A DNA stretch of 64,000 nt, taken from NCBI GenBank assembly GCA_023667395.1, contig JAMPAC010000007.1, forward strand, positions 28,504 through 92,503, in the 5' to 3' direction. Below, piece by piece: positions 49,455-58,275 of this stretch (positions within the stretch are counted from its first letter, which is position 1; each line of letters starts with the position of its first letter). A program made the position numbers and the translations under genes. The notes beneath the pieces are model-generated. The model did no database searches. It worked only from the letters and a program-made list of their open reading frames with translations, and was not told the origin of the DNA. This DNA comes from Blautia sp. Lineage in GTDB: Bacteria; Bacillota; Clostridia; Lachnospirales; Lachnospiraceae.

Positions 49455-49950
49455 CAATAATCCCTCCCTCTGCCTGGGCCAGTCTGCGCAGATCTTTCGT
49501 CAAAACAAAATAAAATTCCCACAGAGACCCATCCACATATTTTTCCAAAAGGCTTAAATAGTCAGCCACACATTTACTGTTGCATTCCTGGTATTTGCCT
49601 GTCAGTAAATTCTGCCTCAGCAATTCATACGCGGCTGCATAGTCGTCATAATAGATGGCACTTTCCTCATCCCAGTCTTCCGGTCTGACTATGTCGTCTG
49701 CAGACTTTTCAAAATGAAAGCTTTCTGCATCAGCCTTAAACGCTACTTGCCTGTTTTCGAAATCAATCCCAAATACGGAAACAGGGCCGGAATATTGTTT
49801 TTCCTCATAGTTTATTGAATATGTAAAGAAAACATCCACCCATCTGCCCTTTACTGACATCAAAACAGGTTCTGAGTAGCACATACCATCCTTTATGACG
49901 TCATATAGGTCGAACGTAGTGACCAAAGCGTTTACTTCCTCAAGTTTCAT
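49447..49950 (-). CDS. Candidate immunity/partner of the peptidase-like protein
   Basis: The 167-aa acidic protein begins MKLEEVNALVTTFDLYDVIK and mixes beta strands (GRWVDVFFTYSINYE) with helices. It has no membrane segment and no motif I know. It starts at ATG 49950 after AGAGGGG, 11 nt downstream of the peptidase-like gene and upstream of the Sel1 proteins. A small acidic gene right behind a putative toxin is the usual place for an immunity protein, hence this inference; a chaperone for secretion is equally possible. Confidence 0.5.
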   Translation of the reverse strand: MKLEEVNALVTTFDLYDVIKDGMCYSEPVLMSVKGRWVDVFFTYSINYEEKQYSGPVSVFGIDFENRQVAFKADAESFHFEKSADDIVRPEDWDEESAIYYDDYAAAYELLRQNLLTGKYQECNSKCVADYLSLLEKYVDGSLWEFYFVLTKDLRRLAQAEGGIIDV

Positions 49951-49961
49951 ATCATTCCCCT

Positions 49962-51266
49962 CTACCTGATGATCTGGTACGTCACATTCATTGGCGCTCC
50001 GGTTAAAGATCCGATCAAAACATCTGACGGATAATACTGCGTGCCCCCGATACCGGTATCGCATACGTAAAAACCCGCTATGTTGCCCTGCGCATCTTTT
50101 TCAACGCTTGTAACTGTAATTGCATGGAAGTCATTCTTCGAATTCTTTTTTCCATGCCACAGGGCATATGCATGCACTGAGATAATCACGCCCCTGCCTT
50201 CAGACACATATTGCGCAATTGCCGCCGCATTATCTGATGACACCATTCCCCTTGCGTCCCTTTTCATTTCAAAGATACCGCTGTCTATACCAAAATGATC
50301 CAAGATTGCTTTTCTGTCAGCAGGACTTGTCGCCCCGTTAGACGCCGGGTTGAGATGCCCTGTCTCACACAGTCTATTCACGGAACCCGGTGCGTTTGTT
50401 TTGGATGCATAATCAATTATATTGCCTTCTTTTACATCCACACCGGATAATCGAATCACATTTGCACACGAGCACAAACCGCACGTCCCTTTAAATCCCA
50501 TTCTTGCATATCCCTGCTTGGGACATAATGCCCCGCCTGTCTCGATTGGCGAATCATAGACCATGTTTCCGTTGTCTGATTTGGTGAATCCATATTGTGT
50601 AACCGGCAGATCCCTTGGCGATCTCCGGTTGGGCGTAAAAAGATTCTGTCCCGGTTCCCCGGTACTGTTATCAGTATTTAACCCATCTACCTTATCTTTT
50701 TTTTGAACGCTTTCATTATCTACATCATCTGATAACCGGACCGCACTATAATCCCCCAATGTTTCCAACCACTTATCAAGTGTCAGGACACAGGCCTCAA
50801 TATTGAATCCATTATTCCCGGCGGAACCACTTGTGTGCAAAAGTGATATAACATATTCGCCATAATCATCTAATTGATTACGGGTTCTGCCTAACTCTTC
50901 TTTACGTTGTTCCAAAACATCCCGTTTTCTGCGATTCTCCTGAACCTTGGCATTGTCATAGACCCTGCGGGCCACCCCGTCGCAGCCTGCCTCCCTGCAA
51001 TGGGTTTCATCGCCCGGAATCTTCAGCATTATTCTTCCACCGCATTTCTGGCAGCAAAATGAATCCGTCCTTCCATCCGCATCGGAATCTTGTGCCATGG
51101 AGTCCATTTCTGAATCCAGCTTCACCATATGATCTGAAATCTGATCGCTTATCTGCCCAAAACTTCTCTGAAAATTACTTTGGGCAGTTGACATTTGCTC
51201 TCCCAATTTTATTACGGCTTCGCGAATTTCATATAATGCCTCGGCATCAGTATGTACTTTCGCCAT
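49962..51266 (-). CDS. Putative effector: helical N-terminus, zinc ribbon, C39/papain-like peptidase domain
   Basis: The 434-aa protein has three parts. Residues 1-60 form a helical region similar in length to WXG/LXG-type targeting domains (EALYEIREAVIKLGEQ). Residues 70-96 hold a zinc ribbon (Cys71/72/75 and Cys90/95). From about 225 there is a papain/C39-like fold: KGTCGLCSCANVIRLSG (catalytic Cys262 or 265), NDFHAITVTSV (His381) and FYVCDTGIGG (Asp403), the order expected for a cysteine peptidase or papain-fold toxin. It follows the WXG100 gene directly and precedes a small acidic gene, which fits a secreted effector. It could instead process proteins inside the cell, for example modifier conjugates. 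Confidence 0.65.
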   Translation of the reverse strand: MAKVHTDAEALYEIREAVIKLGEQMSTAQSNFQRSFGQISDQISDHMVKLDSEMDSMAQDSDADGRTDSFCCQKCGGRIMLKIPGDETHCREAGCDGVARRVYDNAKVQENRRKRDVLEQRKEELGRTRNQLDDYGEYVISLLHTSGSAGNNGFNIEACVLTLDKWLETLGDYSAVRLSDDVDNESVQKKDKVDGLNTDNSTGEPGQNLFTPNRRSPRDLPVTQYGFTKSDNGNMVYDSPIETGGALCPKQGYARMGFKGTCGLCSCANVIRLSGVDVKEGNIIDYASKTNAPGSVNRLCETGHLNPASNGATSPADRKAILDHFGIDSGIFEMKRDARGMVSSDNAAAIAQYVSEGRGVIISVHAYALWHGKKNSKNDFHAITVTSVEKDAQGNIAGFYVCDTGIGGTQYYPSDVLIGSLTGAPMNVTYQIIR

Positions 51267-51275
51267 GATCTACTC

Positions 51276-51554
51276 CTAACTCATATGTTGAGATAAATAA
51301 TCTTCCATGATTGACTTCAATTGTTGGATCTTAGTGATGCTTGATGACAGCGTTGCATAGCTTCCTTTTATCGCTGTTGTCGCCTGGGAAATGACATCGC
51401 CTAATTCCTCGTATTTTTTGTCATCCCACTCATCGCCCACATTCTGGTAATTGGACTGCAGAGTCTCCACCACGCTGTCCTGGACCTCAATAAACCTAGT
51501 TATCGTCTGAATCATTTTGTCCATTGCTTCTGGATTTGCGCCGCTTTTTGCCAT
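51276..51554 (-). CDS. WXG100-family protein
   Basis: The 92-aa helical hairpin protein fits the WXG100 (ESAT-6-like) family by size and pattern. Two long helices surround a turn DEWDDKKYEELG, where Trp43-Asp-Asp replaces the Trp-x-Gly motif. Most relatives are type VII secretion substrates or chaperones. AGGAGG lies 9 nt before the ATG. It lies 18 nt after the FtsK-like ATPase gene and 9 nt before the peptidase-like gene, the standard neighbours of a type VII substrate. Confidence 0.85.
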   Translation of the reverse strand: MAKSGANPEAMDKMIQTITRFIEVQDSVVETLQSNYQNVGDEWDDKKYEELGDVISQATTAIKGSYATLSSSITKIQQLKSIMEDYLSQHMS

Positions 51555-51572
51555 AATTATTCCTCCTCGTCA

Positions 51573-54500
51573 TCACATTTTAGATACATATTCTTTTATT
51601 CCTGCAAACGGCTTGAACTGGTATGCAGGATTGATCCCATCATAAAAAATAACTATGTTGTTTCTTAAATTCTCCGTTTTGGCTTCCGGGATGACCCTGC
51701 CTGCATCCGCATTGTTCAGAGAGAATACAATGCGATTTCCAAATTTCGGAACCACTCCATACATATATTCCTTGATCGAAATAAAATCCGGGCTGCTTAG
51801 GACAACATTTATGCCATAGGTATATCCGCTTTCTATCAGGGTCAGTAATTTTGAATTGTAAGATACATTTTTATTGGCCTTTCTTTCTTGTTTTTCCTGT
51901 TTCATATCCGTAAGGAAAGAATCCATCAAAGATAACGTTGCAGAAGTAGAATCGTTCAAAAAGCCAAACGGATCCGATTTGTCAACCTTTTTTTCCGCCT
52001 CTTTGCTGACAACAAATTCACTTACGCTCTTATTCTGGAGTATAAGGTTGATCGATTCTATCCATTGGATATTGTTAATGATCATATGAACGGCATGGTA
52101 TTTCTTTCTGTTACCGGAAAGCCTTGCAGATCGACGTTCTTCGTAAATCGCATAAAGATCATCGATGCAGCTTATGATGTCTTCATTGGTATCAGCCGCT
52201 TTTATATCCTGCCTGCAGGCATGGACCACACTGCCAATACAGTCTGAGTAATTCTCGCCAATAATGTGTAAACCGTCAAACAGATATACGGATTCTTCAC
52301 GGACACCTAATGATTTGGCAGGCCGGGTTTTTACTGAACCGATCATATATAATGATACCAATTGGTCTATCATTCTCTGCTCGCTCCCTACGATAAGCAG
52401 ATTGCTTCTTTTTGTCCTGCTTACATTAAGCTTGACCGGACTCGCTATTCGTATAGGTTCACCAAAAAGAATCGAGACCGTTGAGTAGGCTTCCTCGGGG
52501 TCAACCTCATAAAACTCCTTGCAATCACGTATATCCGGGATGGAGTTACCTGCAAAGATCTTTGTTTTTTCCCTTGGCTCCAACAGGCTGAAATGTGCTT
52601 CAATTTCTGAAAGCAGTTCCTCCTGTGTGGCTTCATCACAGTAAGCAACCTTAAATCCGACAGGCTTTCCCTGTACATAATCTTCACAATAAACAGCCGA
52701 ACCCTTTTCGGTACCCATCTTTCCAAAAGCCGTTCTTCCGTTTTTTTCCCCAAAAAGAAGATTGCATTCGCTTTCCGTACACTTCAATCCGATTCGCACA
52801 TACATTTCATTCAGTGTGGATTTCCGGATGGAAAAACCGCTTGAAAGCCGACTCAACGTCTGTGTTGCCAGCAGGAAATGCATTCCGTATACACGTGCCA
52901 GGGAAATAAAATCCGCCAATTTCCCACCGCAATACGCCGCAATTTTCCTGTTATCTTCCTCACTGAACAGGATTTGGAATTCATCGGCAACCACAAGTAT
53001 CCTTGGAAGTTTTTTCCCGGTCAGCCTCCTGTAGTCCTCAATATCTTTCACATTGAGCCCCTGGGAAATGAGTTCGTTAAATAAATTGCTTCTGCGATTC
53101 ATCTCCGCCCACAAATTATCCAAGATACTCTGCCCGAATTCCTGCATTGCGTCAAGAGCCAGGAGTTTTATATGCGGGATCTGCTTTTCCGCATATACCT
53201 TGAATTCTGTTCCGCTCTTGAAATCCATCAAATACAGATTAAGTTCATCCGGACTGAATGTCGTCAGCGCACTCATAATGATAGTGTGCAATAGCGTTGA
53301 TTTACCCGAGCCCGTAGATCCTATGACAAGCGCATAATGGGATGTTCCCTGCCCGAATATCAATTCCTGCAGATTGCCATCCTCATTTTTCCCGATAGGG
53401 ATTGCCAGCTTTTCAGCGGAACTTGCCTCAAACCAATTCTCCCTGGGAATGATCTTTTTAATCGGCAGACTGGTATTTGTAATCTCCTTATACTGTTCAG
53501 CAAATAATTCCTCAAAATCCCTCAGGAAAGATCTGTCCGGCAAGGGTCGCAAGTTCAATGTAACCCCATTATAGAATTTCCACTGACCAAATACATTTTC
53601 CAGCTGAATACATTCCGTGACAATTCTTGAAATACTTTCTATTAAGGAATCACTTCGCCTTTCCCCAAGCACATCCTCATTAAAATGGACAAGCACCTGT
53701 ACTCCGTATTCCGATCCGTTTCGGACAATGTTATATAAGCAGTCCAGCATCTCCTCATCAAAATACTTGGGGAAATCCAATAAGCACAGGCATTTCAGGG
53801 ATTCTTGCTTATCAACAACTTCAGCGTTATATTCAAATATGTCATGATACCCCACAAACTTTGTCTGCCCGATCTCGTCAACATACCGGCTTAATTCCCG
53901 CAGGGAATCCTTTATATTGTCTTTGGTTGTCAGCACCTTGTCCCCCATCACATCCGGATGCTGCCTAAGGAAGTCCAGGTATGCGTCAAACCCCCTCGAA
54001 CGGCCTTCCGGATCCGATAAGATAAATTTCTGTCTGGATGCAGGCTGATTTTTCAGAAGTGAAAACATAATCGAATGTATCGCTTCTTTTGCCGGCGTAG
54101 AATATCCTCTGCTGGAAAAGCAAAAGTTCATTCCTTGGGCAATTTCAAACAGTGCGGGCAACACTAAATTTGTACCGCTAATATGCCCTGCAAAATATGG
54201 ATTAATATAATCAAGGACATTTTCATACTGCCTGATCCCAGACAGATCCAGGCTTAATTCACCTATATAAATCTGTTCGCAGCACTCTTCCGGCAATATA
54301 TTATTATCGCCTAAAAGCCCCGCCAATTCCGTTATTACGCTCACATCGCCACTTGACAGCACGCTTTCCAAAGACGCATTGACCCTGTAAATAAGATTCG
54401 ATATATCTTCTTGTTCACGTTCTTCTATCATTTGGAGTATTTCCGCAGTCTCAGCCGCCGCTCTGTCTATCTCGGCTTCTTTCTTTGCACTCCAATTTGA

Positions 54501-55067
54501 CCTGACATTGGAATCGCTGAGCGATAGTTTTTCCTCCGCCAGTTTTTTCAGCTTTTTTGACTCGGCAAGAAGCAGGAACAAGCGCTCATACATATCCCTG
54601 CGTTTACTTGAGAAAAGCATTCCTATCTCTTGCAAGGCCTGGGCTTTAACAGTCAGTGAACATTCCCTTGCAATGCTGATTGCCTCGTCGTGAATCTCCT
54701 TTAGCTTTGAGTAATAATCATCTACAGAGTCATGATCGAACAAGTCCTCCGACGACAGCAGGGCGAACTCTCCGTTCCTTCGCTTTTCATAACTTTTATC
54801 AACTCTGCACAGCTGCTCTTCCAAACTTTCCAGACCGGATATCATTTCCTGCATCTTTTGCTTTTTTTCATTCGAAAGTCCGCATGTGGCGCTGATAGCC
54901 TGGCTTTCTTTTTCACTCCAAATGCGCCGGCTTTCTGTAAAAGCTTCATCAGCCTCCCGCCTCATGCCATCATAAGAAGCCTGAATACCTGCAATTTCCA
55001 GGTTCATATCATTGAAAATCGAATTAAGTTTTGCCATGCTCTCATATAATCGATTTATGTTCAGCAA
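51573..55067 (-). CDS. FtsK/SpoIIIE-type ATPase with N-terminal coiled coil, no membrane anchor
   Basis: The 1164-aa protein has a long N-terminal coiled coil (1-235), a degenerate ATPase-like region (about 300-520, without Walker A) and one canonical FtsK domain. The last has Walker A GSTGSGKS at 583-590 and Walker B RILVVADEF at 689-697, with an Arg-finger segment RIGLKCTE near 755. A second degenerate domain forms the C-terminus (about 870-1164). Type VII EssC/EccC ATPases also chain several such domains, but they have FHA domains and two membrane helices, both absent here. A TTG at 55067 behind GAGGGGG is the best start. In the operon it precedes the WXG100 gene, so it probably moves WXG-type or related proteins. 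Confidence 0.85.
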   Translation of the reverse strand: MLNINRLYESMAKLNSIFNDMNLEIAGIQASYDGMRREADEAFTESRRIWSEKESQAISATCGLSNEKKQKMQEMISGLESLEEQLCRVDKSYEKRRNGEFALLSSEDLFDHDSVDDYYSKLKEIHDEAISIARECSLTVKAQALQEIGMLFSSKRRDMYERLFLLLAESKKLKKLAEEKLSLSDSNVRSNWSAKKEAEIDRAAAETAEILQMIEEREQEDISNLIYRVNASLESVLSSGDVSVITELAGLLGDNNILPEECCEQIYIGELSLDLSGIRQYENVLDYINPYFAGHISGTNLVLPALFEIAQGMNFCFSSRGYSTPAKEAIHSIMFSLLKNQPASRQKFILSDPEGRSRGFDAYLDFLRQHPDVMGDKVLTTKDNIKDSLRELSRYVDEIGQTKFVGYHDIFEYNAEVVDKQESLKCLCLLDFPKYFDEEMLDCLYNIVRNGSEYGVQVLVHFNEDVLGERRSDSLIESISRIVTECIQLENVFGQWKFYNGVTLNLRPLPDRSFLRDFEELFAEQYKEITNTSLPIKKIIPRENWFEASSAEKLAIPIGKNEDGNLQELIFGQGTSHYALVIGSTGSGKSTLLHTIIMSALTTFSPDELNLYLMDFKSGTEFKVYAEKQIPHIKLLALDAMQEFGQSILDNLWAEMNRRSNLFNELISQGLNVKDIEDYRRLTGKKLPRILVVADEFQILFSEEDNRKIAAYCGGKLADFISLARVYGMHFLLATQTLSRLSSGFSIRKSTLNEMYVRIGLKCTESECNLLFGEKNGRTAFGKMGTEKGSAVYCEDYVQGKPVGFKVAYCDEATQEELLSEIEAHFSLLEPREKTKIFAGNSIPDIRDCKEFYEVDPEEAYSTVSILFGEPIRIASPVKLNVSRTKRSNLLIVGSEQRMIDQLVSLYMIGSVKTRPAKSLGVREESVYLFDGLHIIGENYSDCIGSVVHACRQDIKAADTNEDIISCIDDLYAIYEERRSARLSGNRKKYHAVHMIINNIQWIESINLILQNKSVSEFVVSKEAEKKVDKSDPFGFLNDSTSATLSLMDSFLTDMKQEKQERKANKNVSYNSKLLTLIESGYTYGINVVLSSPDFISIKEYMYGVVPKFGNRIVFSLNNADAGRVIPEAKTENLRNNIVIFYDGINPAYQFKPFAGIKEYVSKM

Positions 55068-55078
55068 AAATATCCCCC

Positions 55079-55306
55079 TCAGCTTTCCTCAATAATTCCA
55101 CTGTCTTTCAAGTTTTTTATCATTGGCTCCATGCTGTCAAATGCCTGTAAAAGATTCTGTCCGATCTGTGCAACAGGAATGACGACTGTATTTCGAATAT
55201 CCTCTAGTTTGGGATCATTAAGATTATCCTGATATGTCTGGTAAACCTGGGAAAACTCCCTGATTGCTCCAATGATATCCACTTCATCATTATGAATATT
55301 TCCCAT
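55079..55306 (-). CDS. Small helical protein (75 aa)
   Basis: The product begins MGNIHNDEVDIIGAIREFSQ and forms two helices (about 8-32 and 45-68) with a short turn, the size of WXG100-like proteins but without the Trp-x-Gly motif. Its ribosome site AGGAGG lies inside the last three Arg codons of the preceding gene, 2 nt after whose stop it starts. It may be a partner of the WXG100 protein or of the ATPase. The family is unknown to me. Confidence 0.6.
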   Translation of the reverse strand: MGNIHNDEVDIIGAIREFSQVYQTYQDNLNDPKLEDIRNTVVIPVAQIGQNLLQAFDSMEPMIKNLKDSGIIEES

Positions 55307-55308
55307 GG

Positions 55309-55722
55309 TCACCGCCTCCTAAACATCCTTGTTACAATAACGCACATATAAACAACCAGGAAAATGACGCTTACCGGTACAATGCATATACTAAAAACGA
55401 AAGATATAAGAAGCACCCTGAGTACATTCTGTATTCCATAAACAACCGAGTTGACCACCTGAAACAGCTGATAATCTTCACCATATACATATTTATGCTT
55501 TGATATGTAGAAAACAGTGCCGCCTATATGCGCCGCGAAACTTATCAGCGACACTAATCCTCCCGGAATAAACCCGCAGCAAAATGGCGCTAAAAGCGGT
55601 ACAATCAAAAAACATATGAAAGAAGCACAAATACATGACAGAAGCATACATCCCGCAATAAAACCATTTCTTGAAAGCTTCCTGTTTTTTCTTGGGAGAA
55701 TATAATCTGTTTCCTGCTGCAT
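55309..55722 (-). CDS. Four-helix membrane protein
   Basis: The 137-aa product has a basic N-terminus (DYILPRKNRKLSRNG) and four hydrophobic segments, several Cys-rich (GFIAGCMLLSCICASFICFLI, then APFCCGFIPGGLVSLISFAA), ending RMFRRR. It starts at ATG 55722 after AGGAGG, 10 nt downstream of the E1-like gene. It is the only obvious integral membrane protein in the front part of the operon, so it might be the channel or anchor for the soluble FtsK-like ATPase. No relation to EssA/EssB/EsaA is visible. Confidence 0.65.
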   Translation of the reverse strand: MQQETDYILPRKNRKLSRNGFIAGCMLLSCICASFICFLIVPLLAPFCCGFIPGGLVSLISFAAHIGGTVFYISKHKYVYGEDYQLFQVVNSVVYGIQNVLRVLLISFVFSICIVPVSVIFLVVYMCVIVTRMFRRR

Positions 55723-55732
55723 ATGGCGCCTC

Positions 55733-56857
55733 CTAGCCTTCATATTCGCATGGCGGGCAATTACATCCATGGGAAACCTCCAATGAGGTTGTAACCTGTA
55801 ATGGATAACTGAAAATCTCAGCCATATCCCCGCCAACCTCCGTTTTATTTGTATTGCATACCAGCGTATATTGCTTCAGCGAGTCCAATACTCTTGGCGT
55901 AAATTTGTCATTTCCCATATTCAAAATATCTAAAATCAGTTTTATCCCAACTGTTGTCACAAAGTTAATATCAATCGATATGCCAGGCTCAAAATTAACT
56001 TTTTCCAAATCTTCTTCATTCGTATAGATTCTTCTGTTTGTAGATACCCTGTTTGAAAATTCTCCTCCATCTCCCAAGGCGCATTTATAACAGGGCATGT
56101 TACGATTCGGCAGATAGTAGAAGATTTCGCCGGCAAACGCCCTTTCCCAAAAGCCGACGCTTATAAAAGGAATCTTATACATTACGGCAATGCTGTTCGC
56201 ATACACATCTGCGGCCCTGTTATCGGCGCAGCCAATGATAATGCTTTTTTCTTCCATGCAATGTTCATCGAAAATTTCCTTCGGGGCAGTTTCCACTGTC
56301 CCTATCCACACGGCGACGTCAGCCGCCGGATTAACGGCCAGTATTCTCTCTTTCAAAGCGTTGACTTTGTACTTTCCAACATCATATATATTGCACTGGT
56401 GCCTGCATAAATTGTGATACTCCACAACATCATTATCCATAAGCAAAAAATTTCCCACACCCGCCCTGCATAGTTCAAGCGCGACAAGGCTGCCCACGGA
56501 ACCGCAGCCCAATATTACGGCAGTCTTCTCTATCATGATGGCAGACTCTAATATTCCCGTGTTTCTTGAAAATATATTTTGCATCAGGCTGTAGACTTCT
56601 ACCTGATATTCTTCTTTGCCCTTTCTGAATTTTAATTGATCGCCAGCCCAGTAACCACATAACTGATCGTCATTTCCGTCAGCGGATTCCCTGATATAAC
56701 CTATGGGCGTACCGCCCAGGTTTTCCCTCATCGCATCGTCATATATATTCGCAATGCCGGAATCTTCAACGTAATTTCCATAGATTTCACCTGTATATCC
56801 GGATGTTATCATACTTTCCGGCACTAATACCTTATTATGTCTTCTTCGCATCCCCAT
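55733..56857 (-). CDS. E1/ThiF-like adenylating enzyme
   Basis: The 374-aa protein has an N-terminal domain of about 105 residues and then a ThiF/E1 Rossmann domain. ILGCGSVGSLVALELCRAGVG (112-132) binds ATP, LLMDNDVVEYHNLCRHQ supplies the conserved Asp and Arg/Asn residues, and VGCADNRAA-type residues follow. Two Cys pairs (CYKC near 258 and CNCPPC at 365-370) should hold a zinc. No isolated catalytic Cys is obvious. Such enzymes activate the C-terminus of a ubiquitin-like protein. The neighbours encode E2-like and JAMM proteins, so it belongs to a conjugation module. Start ATG 56857 follows GAGGTG. Confidence 0.85.
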   Translation of the reverse strand: MGMRRRHNKVLVPESMITSGYTGEIYGNYVEDSGIANIYDDAMRENLGGTPIGYIRESADGNDDQLCGYWAGDQLKFRKGKEEYQVEVYSLMQNIFSRNTGILESAIMIEKTAVILGCGSVGSLVALELCRAGVGNFLLMDNDVVEYHNLCRHQCNIYDVGKYKVNALKERILAVNPAADVAVWIGTVETAPKEIFDEHCMEEKSIIIGCADNRAADVYANSIAVMYKIPFISVGFWERAFAGEIFYYLPNRNMPCYKCALGDGGEFSNRVSTNRRIYTNEEDLEKVNFEPGISIDINFVTTVGIKLILDILNMGNDKFTPRVLDSLKQYTLVCNTNKTEVGGDMAEIFSYPLQVTTSLEVSHGCNCPPCEYEG

Positions 56858-56864
56858 CAGGCAA

Positions 56865-57779
56865 TCACCTCTTCACATAACTGCTTAATACCTTTGAAAA
56901 CAAGCCTTTAGAGTACTTATAAGTCAATTCATTGTATGTAAAAACAATCTTATCCCTGTCTTCACCAAAGGCTACACACCAGGGTATTTTTCCTTTATCA
57001 TTTCCATATAAATGCAGCAGACCGTCTTCTGCTATTTCAAGGTTATAACTGATTTTCTTTTTTTCAAAGGCCTCCAGGTCTTCAGCCAGACAATCAAGAA
57101 TTTTCTCGACAGGCAATTCTCCAATATGATTTTGGGGATCGTAACTGCGGATATCCGCCATTGTCCTCTTCCTTAAATATTCGTGTAATGCCTTTCCAAA
57201 AAATATGTCAGGATCTTTTGGGGCGAATGATTCAAAAAAGGACTTCTTACGGGCATCCTGACCATTGTTTTGATCTGCTAACTGCCTTTTCAAGTCATTG
57301 ATTGACTTGAGTTCCATTACTTCTTCCAAGGTTTTATTATCAGCAACCGAATACTCAACCTTGGTATATTTCAAAGGTAATGTAACATGATATACTGTCA
57401 GCCTGAACTCCGGATCAATATTTACCAATGCCGAAATAGCGCCGTTTTTTGATAACTCTGCATACTTGGCATTTGTCCCGTCATCCGTATTTGAAAATCT
57501 GTCCAGCGATCCAGGATGCCTGTGCCATAAACCGACCAGATCCAGCTGTTTCTTATATATGCGGGATAACTTATTTATCAAATGATTGATATAGTCCACG
57601 TCATATTCAAAATAGGTGGGTGTAAATATTGAATTGGGACCAGGATCAACAGCCTCTACCACGTAACAGACATCATCTTTAAATTCACCCAAAAACACGC
57701 CTCCGGTTTCAGTTGTTATTTTTTCTTTTGTTTCGACAAGCAATGAAGTCATAGCTCGATCGCTAAAAACAACTTTCAT
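56865..57779 (-). CDS. JAMM/JAB-family isopeptidase-like protein
   Basis: The 304-aa protein has a complete JAMM motif: Glu24 in TTETGGVFLGE, His86-x-His88 in GLWHRHPGSLDRFSNTDD, Ser96 and Asp99, the zinc site of deubiquitinase-type JAB peptidases. After the JAB domain (1-140) comes a domain of about 165 residues rich in helix and strand (RSYDPQNHIGELPVEKILDCL) that I do not recognise. JAB proteins in bacterial conjugation operons process or remove a ubiquitin-like modifier. It lies between E2-like and E1-like genes, 7-11 nt apart. Confidence 0.88.
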   Translation of the reverse strand: MKVVFSDRAMTSLLVETKEKITTETGGVFLGEFKDDVCYVVEAVDPGPNSIFTPTYFEYDVDYINHLINKLSRIYKKQLDLVGLWHRHPGSLDRFSNTDDGTNAKYAELSKNGAISALVNIDPEFRLTVYHVTLPLKYTKVEYSVADNKTLEEVMELKSINDLKRQLADQNNGQDARKKSFFESFAPKDPDIFFGKALHEYLRKRTMADIRSYDPQNHIGELPVEKILDCLAEDLEAFEKKKISYNLEIAEDGLLHLYGNDKGKIPWCVAFGEDRDKIVFTYNELTYKYSKGLFSKVLSSYVKR

Positions 57780-57790
57780 CGGCCATCCCC

Positions 57791-58255
57791 CTAATATGTA
57801 TGCTCAAATACTTCGTCACCTATTTCACCCGCCAGCCATCCTTCCACTGCAAAAATCCATTTGGCCGCCCATCCCAAGGCCTTTGCTGCAGATGTAGTCC
57901 GATTCCCGGAATCAATATCTTCTTTTCTTGCAGTGCACATATAGAGATCGCCATTGGAATCCTTAAGCACATGCGGCAAAGTTCCTGCCGCCCGATATAA
58001 TTCATTCAAATCCGGCTGGACAGAATATACCCTCAATGACCCGCCATAAGTATTATTATGCGGATGGTTATGATCATACACAACCATGAGGGTCCATGTA
58101 CCTCCATCAGCCCCTCTTGGATTCAGTGTTCCAACCCAGCATATCCTTCCGTCTTCCAGCTTATCCAAAACAAAATTAGGAAAATACGTCTGCATAGCCA
58201 GTTTTTCACTGTTAAATAATTCCGGATCCCTTTCGTACCAATAAAATCCTGCCAT
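57791..58255 (-). CDS. E2-like (UBC-fold) conjugating enzyme
   Basis: The 154-aa product matches prokaryotic E2 proteins: strands RICWVGTLNPRG and TWTLMVVYDHNHPHN, then LPHVLKDSNGDLYMCTARKED with the candidate catalytic Cys107. The C-terminal AKALGWAAKWIFAVEGWLAG corresponds to the A-x-x-x-x-x-W-L...E-W helix typical of bacterial E2s. It should carry a modifier thioester from the E1-like enzyme to a target. It lies 11 nt before the JAMM gene. No ubiquitin-like gene is found beside it, which leaves the modifier in question. Confidence 0.78.
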   Translation of the reverse strand: MAGFYWYERDPELFNSEKLAMQTYFPNFVLDKLEDGRICWVGTLNPRGADGGTWTLMVVYDHNHPHNNTYGGSLRVYSVQPDLNELYRAAGTLPHVLKDSNGDLYMCTARKEDIDSGNRTTSAAKALGWAAKWIFAVEGWLAGEIGDEVFEHTY

Positions 58256-58275
58256 ACTTTATATATCCCTCCCGA

